Source: Micrasema longulum (taxonomy: Eukaryota; Arthropoda; Insecta; Trichoptera; Brachycentridae). From it: a stretch of DNA of 64,000 nt. Every line of letters begins with the position of its first letter. The stretch's first letter is position 1. A model generated the notes under the pieces. That model was not told the origin of the DNA and searched no databases. It saw nothing but the letters and a program-made list of their open reading frames with translations. Positions 11,055 to 22,291 of this stretch are shown here, piece by piece. The translations under genes and the position numbers were made by a program. The stretch spans positions 62,001-126,000 of the forward strand of contig JAGVSM010002781.1 of NCBI GenBank assembly GCA_022494885.1. The letters run 5' to 3'.

Positions 11055-11640
11055 ATATTTTGAGTATGTCCAAATGCTTGCCGACTGGCTGGATTTCCTC
11101 CCTAGAAAGTTATTCATATTTAAATTTGTTGCAACAGAAAGGGAAAACATTTTTGAGAAGGGAACATGGAAGTCTTGGGCTTATGACCTGTCGTTGGCTG
11201 GTTTAAGTGGTCACCTTACACACCGTCTAACATTCACCATTCTGCCTATGTTTGAACATCCACATTTCCTCAGCTCTTCCATCTGTTGACTTTTGTGAAG
11301 TGAAAGAGCTGAAGCCTTTATCAAGTGGGTGAGATTCATCTGGCTGAACCAATTCACCTACTGGGCAACGCCTGAAAACAATTTTCGAATTTTTTACTTC
11401 TTTTTTTACCAGATAGTTAATTCAACAAAGTTTTGACTTTACAAAAGTCGACGGATGGAAGAGCTGAGGAAATATGGAAGTTCAAACTTAGGCAGAATGG
11501 TGAATGTTACACAGTGTGTAAAGTTGTCACACAAACCAGCCAAAGACAGGTCATAAGTCCTGTAAATGCCTAGACTTCCAAATTTCCTTCTCAAAAATGT
11601 TTTTCCTCTCTGTTGCAATAATTTAAATAGTTAAATAAAT
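11055..11640. repeat. P element, longest copy
   Basis: Outer arms GTCCAAATGCTTGCCGACTG, then ATTTAAATTTGTTGCAACAG on the left and CTGTTGCAATAATTTAAATA on the right. Two inner blocks of GTTCAAAC.TAGGCAGAATGG type lie in opposite directions, so most of the element folds back on itself. It carries TGAGATTCATCTGGCTGAAC and GGCAACGCCTGAAAACAA. No transposase is present. Confidence 0.65.
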
Positions 11641-11889
11641 TTGATATTATTGTCTAGAAAAGGCGTGCATGAAGGCCGTAATTTTCATCTTTATTATAAT
11701 AATAAAGCCTACATTAAAATCAATTTGATAAAATCAAATGCAATTATAATGTTTGTATGTAGAAACTAAAATAGTGTCAAAAGTACATGTTTCAAAAAAA
11801 TACATATATTAAAAGCGGGTAGAAATGTTATTATTATTTGTTCTTATTCTAAAAGCATTCTCTTAATTACCATTCACAATTTCTCCTTA

Positions 11890-12250
11890 TTTTCAAACTC
11901 ATTTAGTGTCCATGCGACTTGATTGTTGAATCATCTCCCATCTACTATCAAAGATGTTTTTACAGTATCTCTATTTAAATCACGCCTGAAGAAGCATCTC
12001 ATTTCTCTTCCCAAATTCTTCTGTTTTTTCTCTCGGAAGACTATTGTCGATATGGTTTATTTCTAATCGCATATTATTGTTCATTCGTAATTTACCAAAT
12101 TATTCCACGCTAACGTTTTGAAGCTAAACTAATATAAATAAGACCTTTAGTTTTATTGGATGGTTGGAAGAAATTGCCATTTGTCTACAATACTTCTTGT
12201 ATACTTGTACAATTATGTATAAACATGTATAAACAAAAATAAAAAAGAAA
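11890..12250 (+). pseudogene. LINE-C-type 3' end
   Basis: A shifted frame reads NHLPSTIKDVFTVSLFKSRL then KKHLISLPKFF, the W.+LP..I+ and FKSRLK block at the C-terminus of ORF2. The 3' UTR ends GGTTGGAAGAAATTGCCATT and an A-rich tail near 12245. This is the lineage of 20440-21245. Confidence 0.65.
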
Positions 12251-12640
12251 AAATAATAATCAGTCATATATATGTTTAAGTACGCCATTAATTTAATGAG
12301 CAAATAAATAAAGATTCATGCAACTTTGTTACAATAATAAAAAATTAAAATTCCTTTGGTGCATAACAAATTATTGACTTAAGTGATAATTCATTTATAC
12401 ATAAAAGGAAAATTGCAATAGGAAACAAAATATGACTGCTTATGATTATGGACATATTTGTTAACAGAATCTCTTAATGACTTTATAACACGACATCTAT
12501 TAGCCATAAACGCAAGCTTTTAATTGAATGTAGTATGGAAGCGTAGTTTCCTTTAAAGGAGTTACAATGTTTTGTTGAGTAGTTGTTTAATACAATGTTA
12601 TATGGTATTTAACATTAGCTTAGAACTGGATAATTCATAA

Positions 12641-13668
12641 TATGTGTAGATTATTTGAACAGTAAAAAAATTGGGGTTAATTTTTACATATAAGAACGTT
12701 CATCATAATTACGCTAAACCATTTTTTAAATCGCATTTTATTTATTTATTTATTTAACATACACGGCATAATTGCCTTTTACAAATTTATAATATAAACA
12801 TATAAGGTTTGATATTTTTTAAACTACATATTTGCACTCAAAACTAAGAACAATAATCAAGCCTAAAAATTATATAACATAATATTTAAAAAAAAAAAAA
12901 AAGTTTAAATAAAACAAAAGTTTGAAATAAAAAGTATACGAGAACTTTAAAAATTAATATAAAAAGTAAATCAAATTTTAAACATAATAAGGTTTATAAT
13001 AAAAATATATATAAAAAAAATTAAAAAAACAGAAAATCATATATGAAGTAACTACATTAAATATGATTACTGCTCATCTTTGAAAAAGTTTATAAGGTTT
13101 GTTCTATAAGAACAATACCCCACATTAAATATATCCGATATGTGGGAACAACTATTGCCGAGTTCATGAAGTCGGCTCAATACGGCATTACAATCATACA
13201 CTGTGCGTGAGTTACTACTGCAAAACGGTGGCACCTGCCTAGTTATCCTTCCAGGCACCCTGAAGTTGACGAGTGACAAAAGTTCTGGGCAATCCCATAT
13301 AGAATGCACAATTTTATACAAATTTAACAGGTCTATAATTTTTCTTCTATCGTTAAGTTTAAGCAAATTTAATGTTTTTAATAAAAAAAAATCGTAATTT
13401 AAAAATTCATGACTAATTCCAAGTTTAAAATTTATGTATCTTAAGAATTTTTTAGAATGTATTTTTTAATTTTTTTATTTTAGTTTGTATTTTAATAATT
13501 TGTGGGCAAAACGTGATATTACTGCATAGATAGATATTTAATTTACAATCTCCTCGCTGCTGTAGCGGAAAAAGAGTTGGATACACTTGTATAATATACA
13601 TATATGCATATAATGGCAACTTCTTCCAACCAACTAATGATGATGTGTAGATTATTTAAACAGTATAA
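12641..13668. mobile_element. SINE-like element Z, copy 1, split by LINE-B
   Basis: Two Z halves, about 12665-12736 and 13483-13644, flank LINE-B. Together they match the uninterrupted inverted copy at about 15330-15550 almost base for base (TTTGTGGGCAAAACGTGATA, TCCTCGCTGCTGTAGCGG, ACTTCTTCCAACCAACTAAT). Direct repeats TGTGTAGATTATTTGAACAG (12645) and TGTGTAGATTATTTAAACAG (13647) bound it, a plausible target duplication. It ends with ATGATGAT like a SINE tail. No tRNA boxes seen. Confidence 0.65.
12737..13482 (-). pseudogene. LINE-B 3' part, nested in Z
   Basis: On the minus strand 13366-13067 encodes the last 99 codons of a Jockey/CR1-type ORF2 (LNDRRKIIDLLNLYKIVHSI, FRVPGRITRQVPPFCS, SRLHELGNSCSHISDIFNV, ending FFKDEQ). 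The 3' UTR has a GGCATAATTGCC-type tail hairpin (GGCAATTATGCCGTGTATG on the minus strand) and a TTTA-repeat tail at 12737. It is nearly identical over its whole length to 26165-26860, so both inserted recently. Its 5' part is missing beyond about 13480. Confidence 0.8.
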
Positions 13669-13689
13669 TGTAAAACGTATAATTTATTA

Positions 13690-13790
13690 TAGAAATAAAA
13701 TACGAATGATTCTTAAATCCACAAATTTGGAATAACCAATGACTGGTTTTATCACGTTCACGATATCTTTGAGACCGGTATCTTTATTGT
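13690..13790 (-). repeat. PLE-like terminal repeat, type 3, copy 1
   Basis: CTTAAATCCACAAATTTGGA, then GGTTTTATCACGTTCACGAT and GTATCTTTATT match 59755-59835 in the same orientation. The minus strand reads GATATCGTGAACGTGATAAA followed by ACCAGTC, a weak version of the GAAACCGGTC motif at 59.8 kb. Confidence 0.45.
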
Positions 13791-13798
13791 AAATTTAA

Positions 13799-14860
13799 TT
13801 ATTGATAATGGAGAACGCTTTTTGAGATTTTGAAAAAAGCAGAAGTAAAATACAGAGACAGGAGAATTATATCTGCATTATATAAAAATAAAACTGCTGT
13901 AATTACATATGGATTTGATATAAAAGAAGCTAAAATAAGACAAGGAGTCAGACAGGGATGTTCGCTGTCTCCAGTATTATTTAATGGATATATACAGTGC
14001 GCAATCGATGAAATCAAGGAAAAAATGGGTCATGGAGAGGGTTTTAAAATACATGGAGAAAAGATAGACATTATAAGGTTTGCCGATACATCGCCCTGAT
14101 TTCTGTGTGAACGTGAAGAAGAACTCACTGAGGCTCTGACATCCATGAAGAATGTATAAAAAAACAAATATAATATGAAAATAAACAGGAGCAAAACCAA
14201 AGTAATGACTGTGGCCCGTAATGAGCAACGAATGAATATAGTTATGTCAAGAGCAACTTTGAAAAACGCAAAAGAGTTTGTGTACCTTAGAAGCAGGATC
14301 ACCTGGAATGGGAGAATAAAAAGAGAATTCGACTGCCGCATACACCAAGCGAGTCTTGCGTTTAATAAAAAATCAAAGATTTTCGAGTTAAATAATATCA
14401 ATATAAAACTCCGCAAGCAACTTGCCAAGACATATGTATGGAGCATATTGATGTACGGTTGTGAGACATGGCGCCTCACCGAAAGAGATGAAAAAAAGAC
14501 TAGAGGCCTTCGAGATGTGGTGCCACAGAAAAATATTAGGAATTTGCTGGAGAGACCATATCACTAATGACGAGGTTCTCAACAGAATCGAAGAAGGTAG
14601 GCACGTAATAAAAACCATCTCAGAGAGGTGAGCCCGATGGATCGGCCACATTATCGGGTCTCCTGCACGACATCATTGAGGGAATGGCTGAGGGGACAAA
14701 TTATAGAGAGCGCCCCCGCCTTAAACTTACGCCTCATATGTCGAGCTGAAGAGGGCTGCAGAAAATAGAGACCAATGGAGGACGAGATGCAGGAGTTTGC
14801 TGCAAACCAATTCCCAGGATTAAGACCGCGAAAAAGAATTGCATCATTATTAAACATATT
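13799..14860 (+). pseudogene. LINE-D ORF2, palm to C-terminus, decayed
   Basis: From about 13830 the frame reads KKAEVKYRDRRIISALYKNK, then IRQGVRQGCSLSPVLFNGYI, the RT palm motif before the catalytic site, then IDIIRFAD where the YADD-like box should follow; there FADTSP and a stop replace FADD. A shifted frame from 14175 continues KINRSKTKVM, AKEFVYLRSRITWNGRIKRE, YVWSILMYGCETW and RWIGHI at about 14640. The 3' limit is near 14860. It is endonuclease-RT (RTE-like) type with several frameshifts and lacks the endonuclease domain. Confidence 0.8.
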
Positions 14861-15309
14861 GATATGTAACACTCTTTTAGAAGGGTCTATACTGCTGTGC
14901 AAAGCCTAAACCGCCGTAACTCACATGTTGTCATTTTTGAGTTATTTATTGATTCAAAATATGAATTTCATACGGTATTTTATTTATTTATTCATCAACT
15001 GTTCTAAGAACCTTTTAAAATAATGAAATAATCACAGCAGTGCACAATAATTATGCAGTACATAATATGACATTTTTGGACAGTGAAAACTTAACAATTT
15101 AGTCAACATATGATACAAAAAACAAAAAAAAGTAAAAAAGAAACATAACATCTCTAAATAAAAGATAAGAATAACCATAAGAAAGTCTTATGTACCAAAT
15201 ATAAATATAACACAGTAATAGATAATAATATTACCACATTTGAACTTTAAAAATAAAAAGTTTTTTAGGGCAATAAAATAAAAAAATTAAAAAATTTAAA
15301 TTAACTAAA

Positions 15310-15572
15310 TGCATTTATTTGGTGAAATCATCATTAGTTGGTTCGAAGAAGTTGCCATTATATGCATATATGTATATTATACATGTGTATCCAACTCTTT
15401 TTCCGCTACAGCAGCGAGGAGATTGTAAATGAAATATCTATCTATGCAGTAATATCACGTTTTGCCCACAAATTATTAAAATACAAACTAAAATGCGATT
15501 TAAAAATGAGCATGAGCGTTCTTATATGTAAAAAATAACGCCAATTCTTTTTTTGCATTTTAATTTGATAAA
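15310..15572. mobile_element. SINE-like element Z, copy 2, uninterrupted
   Basis: Inverted copy of Z with LINE-B absent: the joint CGATTTAAAAATG / AAACTAAAATGCG at about 15490 is the empty site. Flanking near-repeats TGCATTTATTTGGTGAAAT (15310) and TGCATTTTAATTTGATAAAT (15554) look like a target duplication of about 19 bp. Z is then about 225 bp. One edge reads ATCATCATTAGTTGG. Confidence 0.6.
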
Positions 15573-16039
15573 TTAATACTTAACTCTATTTACACATTTA
15601 AAGTTTGAAATAATATGATTGTTTATGATATTTACACACGGAAGCTAGTTTAATGAACGTCTGGCAGCTACAAAGCCCATTGATAAATGATATTCTAGAG
15701 ACTTTCCAATGATTGAAAAAAATAAACATTGAGCATAGTTGTAAGCAAGTCAGGTTTTCACGATAAAAGGTAAATGATAAACAACTAAATAAATTTAATA
15801 CAGCACTGTTTTTATATATTATATTATTGCTCACAAAATAAAAGCGACTACCGATCTCCTAGGAGTAGATTGTCCTACGTACGGCACCCACTATCGTACA
15901 ATTGAAAACATATATGCGACATTTTTTTGGTTAATTCTTGGTAGACAGAAAGATGTACATGTGCACTAAGGGATGATGCCTTTTATTCCATCGGCTTTGT
16001 GTTCATTTTGAGACGCAAATTTAGAGTAGAATGTACATA

Positions 16040-16240
16040 GTTAAGGACGCAAGGATCTTGTTCAATATCCAATGTGGAAGCTCAGTGCTACGGAAATTGG
16101 ATAAAAAAATGTTTTCTTGAACGCGGAAAATATTGAAGCATTTAATTTTACAGCGAAGTTTCTCAAAAGTGAATGATAAACATAATAAAAATGGATTTAA
16201 TGGTACATTAACAAATATATATACATTTTTCAAAGCACGG
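16040..16240. repeat. Dispersed repeat, copy 1
   Basis: GCTCAGTGCTACGGAAATTG, then TTTCTTGAACGCGGAAAA and GCATTTAATTTTACAG recur at 31090-31170 (TTCAGTGCTACGTGAAATTG, CTTGCGCGCGGAAAAATTGG). The parent element is unknown. Confidence 0.45.
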
Positions 16241-16399
16241 AACCTCCTCAGTTTAGGTGAGATACTTGTAAGATTCTATGAAACAATCCCACATTTCTCA
16301 GTAGTTAATCCAATTCCCATACATGGCACACTTATTTTTTTATTTATTCGATCGTGATGTACTATTACAGATTACTAGTATGCGAATGGGACTATAAGC

Positions 16400-17688
16400 C
16401 CGTATCTATAATATGCTCTGGTAATGAAATATAATTAGCATTAACACCTTGAGTTCATAAACTTTAGTAGCATTAGCAAACCTTAACGCGTTTGCTAATT
16501 TTAATTATGCTAAAAGTCACACGAGCAGCGTTCCAAATAGAACAGGTTGAAAACAAAATTAATTTTTTATTATAATAAAATAAATATAAAACTAATTAGT
16601 TTTGAACCACTCATTTTTTATTTTTTAAAATAAACATATCAGTGACCTTTTATCTCGCTCTAATCCACTTGGTTAGTTCTTCTGTCTCTTAATGAAATCC
16701 CAGCATTCTCTTTTCCATAGTTCTTTTTTTTTCATTCAAAACCTTCACCATATAAGTTGCAAAAAATAAATAACCAATCTGCTGATAGGGCACAAGCTAT
16801 CAGATGCTAACACCATAAAAAAACAAGTTGTAATAGAGCGAGGCTCGAGGCACGGATTGGTAACGAATGAACAACGTTTTAAATTTGTGCAACAAGCTAC
16901 CCGAGTACATCAAATATATAAAATGCTTAATATCCAAAGCAAATTTTCATTTACTCTTTTTTTTAAATAAATGTTGAAATTAAATAGAGGCGAATCAAAT
17001 GATTATATGAGTTCTTAAGATCTTTTAAACCAACTTAATAACGCTTAAAAAATAAAACGTTTGCAAAAAAAAAACAAATCTGGCACTTTCCCTTTTAGAT
17101 CCGAAAAATAATTTATGATACACATAATGGTGAATTGTCTAAATAGATTCACCTTTGCATTTTAAAAATAAATCTATAATAACGGATAGTAAATTAATTC
17201 TCCAAACTGACAATATGTACTAGTGGATGCATCCATTAAAAATGTACTCAGACCAGAGAAAATTAACATGTAATAACACCGACTAACCTGGTATTGAGTC
17301 CTCTTCCTTGTCAGCGATCAGCTTACGCTGTCAGGGAAATTGGTGATCAGGAACACTGCAGGCACACTATTTTGTCTGGAGGCGGCGGATGATGATAAAC
17401 GGCGATTGATTGATGATAAGTTTGCGGCGTTGTGCGAGTTAAGGCGAAGTTAAAACTTAAAAGGCAAAATAGCAGATAGTATTTTTTACAATTAAAAAAG
17501 CGGGCGAACATTAAAAGTCGAAAAAGCAAAGGGAAGAGCGCGCGGCCAAACACAAAATGTCCCGTCAGGCGTAGCAACCTCACTAAACCAAAATTAGCCA
17601 GTATCTACTTACATATAATTTCTCTGGCTAAAATACATCGAAACAAATTATCGGCTCAACCACATTAAAATGAAAGCTTTTTATATGC
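16400..17688. other. No supported gene; GC-richer patch at 17280-17590
   Basis: Mostly AT-rich. At 16840-16930 a LINE-like CNKLPEYIKY can be read but is too short to call. At 17280-17590 base composition rises and a 78-codon minus frame occurs; it looks like chance (hydrophobic, no motif). Confidence 0.35.
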
Positions 17689-17689
17689 C

Positions 17690-17822
17690 TTGCTTAAGAC
17701 TGATCATCTTACCTTCATGTAACAAAAATGACCAAGATACGCTGCGATTGGTGTACCAATACAGTGCCCAAAGCACCATTAGGTGCGGAAAGGGAATGAT
17801 GATGATGATGATGATATTCTTA
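17690..17822 (+). mobile_element. SINE S1, 5'-truncated
   Basis: Retains GACTGATCATCTTACCTTCA, GATACGCTGCGATTGGTGTA, ACCATTAGGTGCGGAAAGGG and an ATGATG tail of five units. The tRNA-like head is gone. Confidence 0.75.
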
Positions 17823-17829
17823 GCATGCT

Positions 17830-19590
17830 AATTAAATTAGATACAAATTTAAATAATTGCTATTGTACAGTGCGCGTGCATTATTCCGCAATATCGTGGG
17901 AGGATGAATACACCATTGTTCGTACATCGTGAAGTAACTACGGTTGGCTAACACCTAGCGAAATTATTGTGCCGGCTGTACGTAGAATTACGCAATGAAT
18001 AAAATAATTAAATTCAATGTAATGTTCCATTTGCCAGTCGCCATTTTGGGAAAGGCTTTTGATTCAGTTGGTTGAGGAAGCCATATGCTATTTGCTCGAT
18101 TTGAATACATTTTAATGTATATTTTCACTGAAATATTTTTTATTTTTTTAAATTTTACTTTACAATACGACCAAGACGCATTTACAACAATTATACAGGT
18201 AAGTACAAACAAAGTAGGTAATAATTTAAAAATAAACATTTTTTTTTTGTATACATGTAGTAAAAATAAAAAGCATACTGAAATGCAAAATAAAAAATGA
18301 AACTTTGCATAGTAAAAAATATAAAAAAATACGAGGAAAATGTTACAATTAAATTGAAAATTGTAAATAGCTTGTAAAGAATTTAAACAAAAAAATAAAT
18401 ACATATATACACGTATGAAAAAATGGTATTAACAAATTAATGTTAAAAACCAGTAGTAAAAATTAGTTTACAGTAAGTATATATAAGATAATAATTTAAT
18501 ATATGGTACACAAAAATATTTGATAAATGAATTTCGGAAAGAGATAAGATAATAATACGCATAAAAAACAGAGAAAAAATTGCCTGACAAAGAAAGTTTT
18601 ATTACGACTTTAATAATTAGTTTAGACAAGCCATTTAAGAATGTTTTAAAATGAGAAATTGTTGTATTAAAAATGTCTATTTTATATTATTTTATTTTTA
18701 TTTATCAAGGAAAAACAACAGTTGTTATATAAGAATTAAAAATACAAAAAATAGTACATAAATCCAGTTAAAGTTTATCACAAATATAATGAGAGAACAT
18801 GTTACACAGTAAAGAAAAAAATAAAACATTATATAAGACATGAGAAAAAGAAAAAAAAAGAGCTCGTAAGAAGGTTAAGGGATGAGGAAATAGGGTGGAG
18901 GAGTGGAGGAGAGGGGTTTTCGTTATATAGTTGACCAATTCAAAATTTTCAAATTATAAAATAAACACATTTAAAGGAACATAAACTTATTACACTGACA
19001 AATGTTTCATTTAACAGTGTTTCAAAAAGTTTTTTTTTTGTTTTTAAGTTATTAAATTTTGTATAAAAATATCTTAATGGGGACAAAGTAAATTAAAATT
19101 GTAGCAGCTACTATAAATAAACGAGTTTTGAACATAACTTTTTTCGGTATTGAATTATTAAAAAAATGAAATTGTCGTGTTGACTTTATGGGACAATTGA
19201 TTGAAATACGCTCCAAGAGATATGGACTATCGATAAAATTGTTTAAAATTTTAAAGAGGAAAAACTGATTAAACTATGAAAATAGGGAGTTAAACTATGG
19301 GAAGTTAAACTATGAAAAGAAGAAGAGTCTTCCTACGAGTCAAAATATATCACTAAGTAAAGTAAAGTAAATTTGTTGGCTAAGGAATATAAACGCGAAA
19401 TCGGAGAGTTTATAAGATTCAGGAGTTTACAACAATCGAGCTCCAAATTCAAAATAAAAAAAAAGGTCATTTATTTTTCCACTATCTTCTAAAAAAATTA
19501 AAGTTAAAGTGTCTAATAGATACGTGTAATTTATGTTATCTAAGGAAATATACATAAAAAGAGATAGAAAATTTCTTTTAGAAGGGTCTA
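17830..19590. other. No supported gene
   Basis: AT-rich. A 138-codon minus frame at 17988-18404 is hydrophobic low-complexity translated from AT-rich DNA and has no motif. A purine-rich run (GGGTGGAGGAGTGGAGGAG) lies at about 18893. Confidence 0.4.
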
Positions 19591-19599
19591 CGGTAGTTT

Positions 19600-19870
19600 T
19601 GGTCTGTATCCGGGAGGATTAAGAATACAGTTCTGTGTACGTGATAGAATTAGAATCCTTGACGAGTATTTTCGATTTGATTGCTGATCTTAGGTTAAAA
19701 TCCTCAAAAAGGAAATCGAGTGGAGGAAAGCTCACCTCATAGTGCAGTGGTTATCCTGTTTGCCTACCGTGCTTGAGGCAGGTCATGGGTTTAAGAATTT
19801 GCCTCTCGGTAATCTCATTCATACAGGTTAATGAGAGCCAAATTTTGGTCTTCATGTATATAAAGAACCA
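19600..19870 (+). mobile_element. SINE S1L (5' module plus tRNA-like head)
   Basis: The tRNA-like part (CTCATAGTGCAGTGGTTATC, TTGCCTACCGTGCTTGAG) is preceded by a module (TTAAGAATACAGTTCTGT, GGAAATCGAGTGGAGGAAAG) that also precedes the S1 heads at 45110 and 53110. The 3' body is diverged. Confidence 0.55.
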
Positions 19871-20095
19871 CAATATGGTCAAGTTCTCACATATTACTAA
19901 TTTTTTTTATTTTTGACTTATTCTATACAAATCTGTTTAAAAAAATACACATATAATAAAATGTAAAAATGAGAAAGAAAACACAAACCTATTTTCAAAT
20001 AAAAATAAAATACAGTAAAAAGTTTGTTTCCCACTTTTAGCTGAATCTTGTAAGCTGCAATCAGCATTGCCAACACTATCGATTTTTCGGTAGAT

Positions 20096-20360
20096 CTCAT
20101 CATCATCATTCCCTTTCCGAACCTAATGGTACATAGGGCACTGCATTGGTGCACTAACCGCAGCGTATCTTGATTATTTTTGGTACACGAAGGTAAGGTG
20201 ATCAGTCTTACGCTTCAGGTACTAGTCTAGGGATTATGAAATATTCTAATGTTAAAACGCCCTTTTAAATTATATTTCATATCAACTATGTCGGGAATCG
20301 AACCCGAGACCTCTTGCGTGGTAGGCAAATGCCCTGACCATTACACCACGAGGCCGAAAA
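20096..20360 (-). mobile_element. tRNA-Gly-derived SINE S1, full length
   Basis: Best copy. On the minus strand: GGCCTCGTGGTGTAATGGTC (box A), GCCTACCACGCAAGAGGTCT (anticodon arm, loop CTACCAC, Gly-type), CGGGTTCGATTCCCG (perfect box B), then the body ACCTGAAGCGTAAGACTGAT, GATACGCTGCGGTTAGTGCA and the tail GGGAATGATGATGATG. Both Pol III promoter boxes are intact, so this copy could still be transcribed. Its mobilising LINE is not evident. Confidence 0.85.
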
Positions 20361-20439
20361 TTAGGCCGGTAGATCTACCGATTGAAATTCTACCGATTTT
20401 TAAACATTCCCTGGTAAAATAAAATTTCACTGTGTAAAT

Positions 20440-21245
20440 GTTTTTTTATTTATTTATTATAAATGAGGTCCTAGCCAATTATTACAACAGTTATATGAAA
20501 AAACAAATAAACATACGAGAAACTTAAAAAAAATTAGCAAAGACAAACAAGGGTAATAAATTACTCTATGGGAAAAAGGAAAAAATAGGAAAGAGGAAAG
20601 AGGAAAAAGGAAAGGAGGAGAGATCAAGGAAGAGAAAGGAGATGTTTCTTCAGACGTGATTAAAACAAAGATAATGTAGTAACATTTTTGATGGTGGATG
20701 GGAGATGATTCCACAGTCGAGCCGCATGGACACTATATGAGTTAGAGAAGAAAGAGGAATTGTGGATGGGTATTAAGAGAGTGCCTTGAGAATGAGAACG
20801 AAGAGGTAAACCATGAACTGATAAGCGTTGAAATTTTCACACAGGTATATAGGAGCGTTAGGACTATGAAGTACATTGAACAGAAGTGAGAGGGAGTGAT
20901 AGTCTCTCCGCTGTCTAATTTTGAGCCATTTCAGTTGCCTACGATAATCAGAAATATGGTCATATTTCCTAAGACCAAAAATGTACCTTATGCATGTATT
21001 CTGAAGTCGTTCAAGTTTATCGAGTTGCTCACAGCTTAAATAAGTCATGGAAACATCATCGTAATCTAGAATGGGTAGTAGTAATGCTTGTACAAGAGTG
21101 CATTTAGTACTAATGGGTAAGAATTTTTGCAACCTTCTAAGTGAGTGTAGACTGAAAAATATTTTGCGGCTTAATTCATTAGTATGAGCTCGCCAGCAGA
21201 GATGTTCATCCATTTGTACTCCTAGGTTTGCAATTCCTACATTAT
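20440..21245 (-). pseudogene. LINE-C-type ORF2 C-terminus and 3' UTR
   Basis: From 21245 down the minus strand reads NLGVQMDEHLCWRAHTNEL, SLHSLRRLQKFLP, then KLERLQNTCIRYIFGLRKYD and LKWLKIRQRRDYHSLSLLFN. After a frameshift near 20810 it continues HAARLWNHLPSTIKNVTTLS to a stop. This is the post-palm part of a Jockey/CR1-like reverse transcriptase, including the LWN.LP box. The 3' UTR runs to a TTTATTTATT stretch on the plus strand at 20440. The SINE S1 at 20096 lies just beyond its tail. Confidence 0.8.
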
Positions 21246-21368
21246 TCTTGGTTCACTTTTATTGTCTGGTACTTCTGTCGCGTGGCAGTCAAAATCAGAT
21301 CCGATCTTGTTGTCAGGAAGGAGGGGCACTTGACGAATTACATAACACAGTGGATCGAATAGTTAATG

Positions 21369-21445
21369 ATCGCAAAATATATTATTTGCGATCGCGGTGA
21401 GAATATAAAAAATCACATGTACACACGCCCAATTCAGTTGTTGTT
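21369..21445 (+). promoter_or_regulatory. TATA/Inr core promoter, LTR-like
   Basis: TATAAAA at 21404 is followed 32 bp later by a perfect arthropod initiator TCAGTT (A at 21436). Just after comes TGGCGCCGGATC (21447), resembling a retroviral-type primer-binding site. Upstream, GATCGCAAAAT and ATTTGCGATC form an inverted repeat. The layout fits the promoter and end of a gypsy-like LTR, but no LTR boundary, second LTR or gag/pol is visible. Confidence 0.3.
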
Positions 21446-22199
21446 CTGGCGCCGGATCAATATAGGTACCCACGGTAGGCAAAATGCAACATCTTAACCA
21501 GGGTCCAGTAGGTAGCAAATAAATCCGAACGCCTTATCCTAGCAAATGTGCAATCTATATAATATATATAGATGTGTGCACATAGATTCAATGTTGCGTA
21601 GCCATGGAGGTTGACAATGCTAGCTAAACCTCTTTCCACCCATCCACGACACACGGGTTGATAATGAATCTACTGAAATCAACCAATTAATCTTTCAGGA
21701 TCTACATGGAAAACATTCCAAAAAACATTTCATTTACATCATGCAATAAATTGAGTGAAAATTATAATATAAGTAATCAGATCATATTTATTTTACAACT
21801 TTCCCCTAGCACCTGTCACGTATGACGTAGGTAATGCTTACTGCTAATATTGTGAGGTTGTTGTGACCTTTTAGCAAGACAAGCCATTGTATATTATTGA
21901 TAATAATATACAAAATACATACAAAGTCTTCTTATACTGTTATTGTTATTTCTCTGAATGCACGGTGGATCAAAAGCACATGCAACAAAAAAGCAAAACA
22001 AATAAAAGTTATTACAATATTTGAGTTTGTCCAAATGTTTGTAGACAAAAGACTGGATTTCACCCCCTCGGAAGTCATTAAGATAACAAATTTTTAAAAT
22101 TTTTTTTAGTAAAAAAGAAATAATTGCGTTCCAATCATTTACCCAAATATTTAATTGTCAAGGCCATTTTCAGCAAGTTGTAAATAACTCACTATTAGA

Positions 22200-22291
22200 A
22201 AATGGAATCAAGTTGGGGTAGAGTGGGATTCGAACCACAAACCTTCGGTCCGCGAGTCCGAGACACTAGCCGCAGGACCACAACACGATTT
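22200..22291 (-). mobile_element. tRNA-derived SINE S2, head region
   Basis: The minus strand reads GTTGTGGTCCTGCGGCTAGT (box A), CTCGGACTCGCGGACCGAAG (anticodon arm) and GTGGTTCGAATCCCACTCT (perfect box B), then ACCCCAACTTGATTCC. It is followed on the plus strand directly by the P hairpin at 22292. Confidence 0.75.

Noticed and set aside
14030..14479. 149-codon minus-strand frame
   Set aside because: It lies antisense to LINE-D, whose plus-strand RT motifs are clear; the minus translation is hydrophobic noise.
17988..18404. 138-codon minus-strand frame
   Set aside because: Phe/Ile/Leu-rich translation of AT-rich DNA with no motif, codon bias or splice context.
20096..20360. Functional tRNA-Gly gene
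   Set aside because: The head has good A and B boxes but the acceptor stem is not closed, and it is followed by a repeated SINE body and GAT tail.
22200..22291. Functional tRNA gene
   Set aside because: Box B is perfect but the acceptor ends do not pair and a diverged copy exists at 9222-9322, so it is a SINE head.
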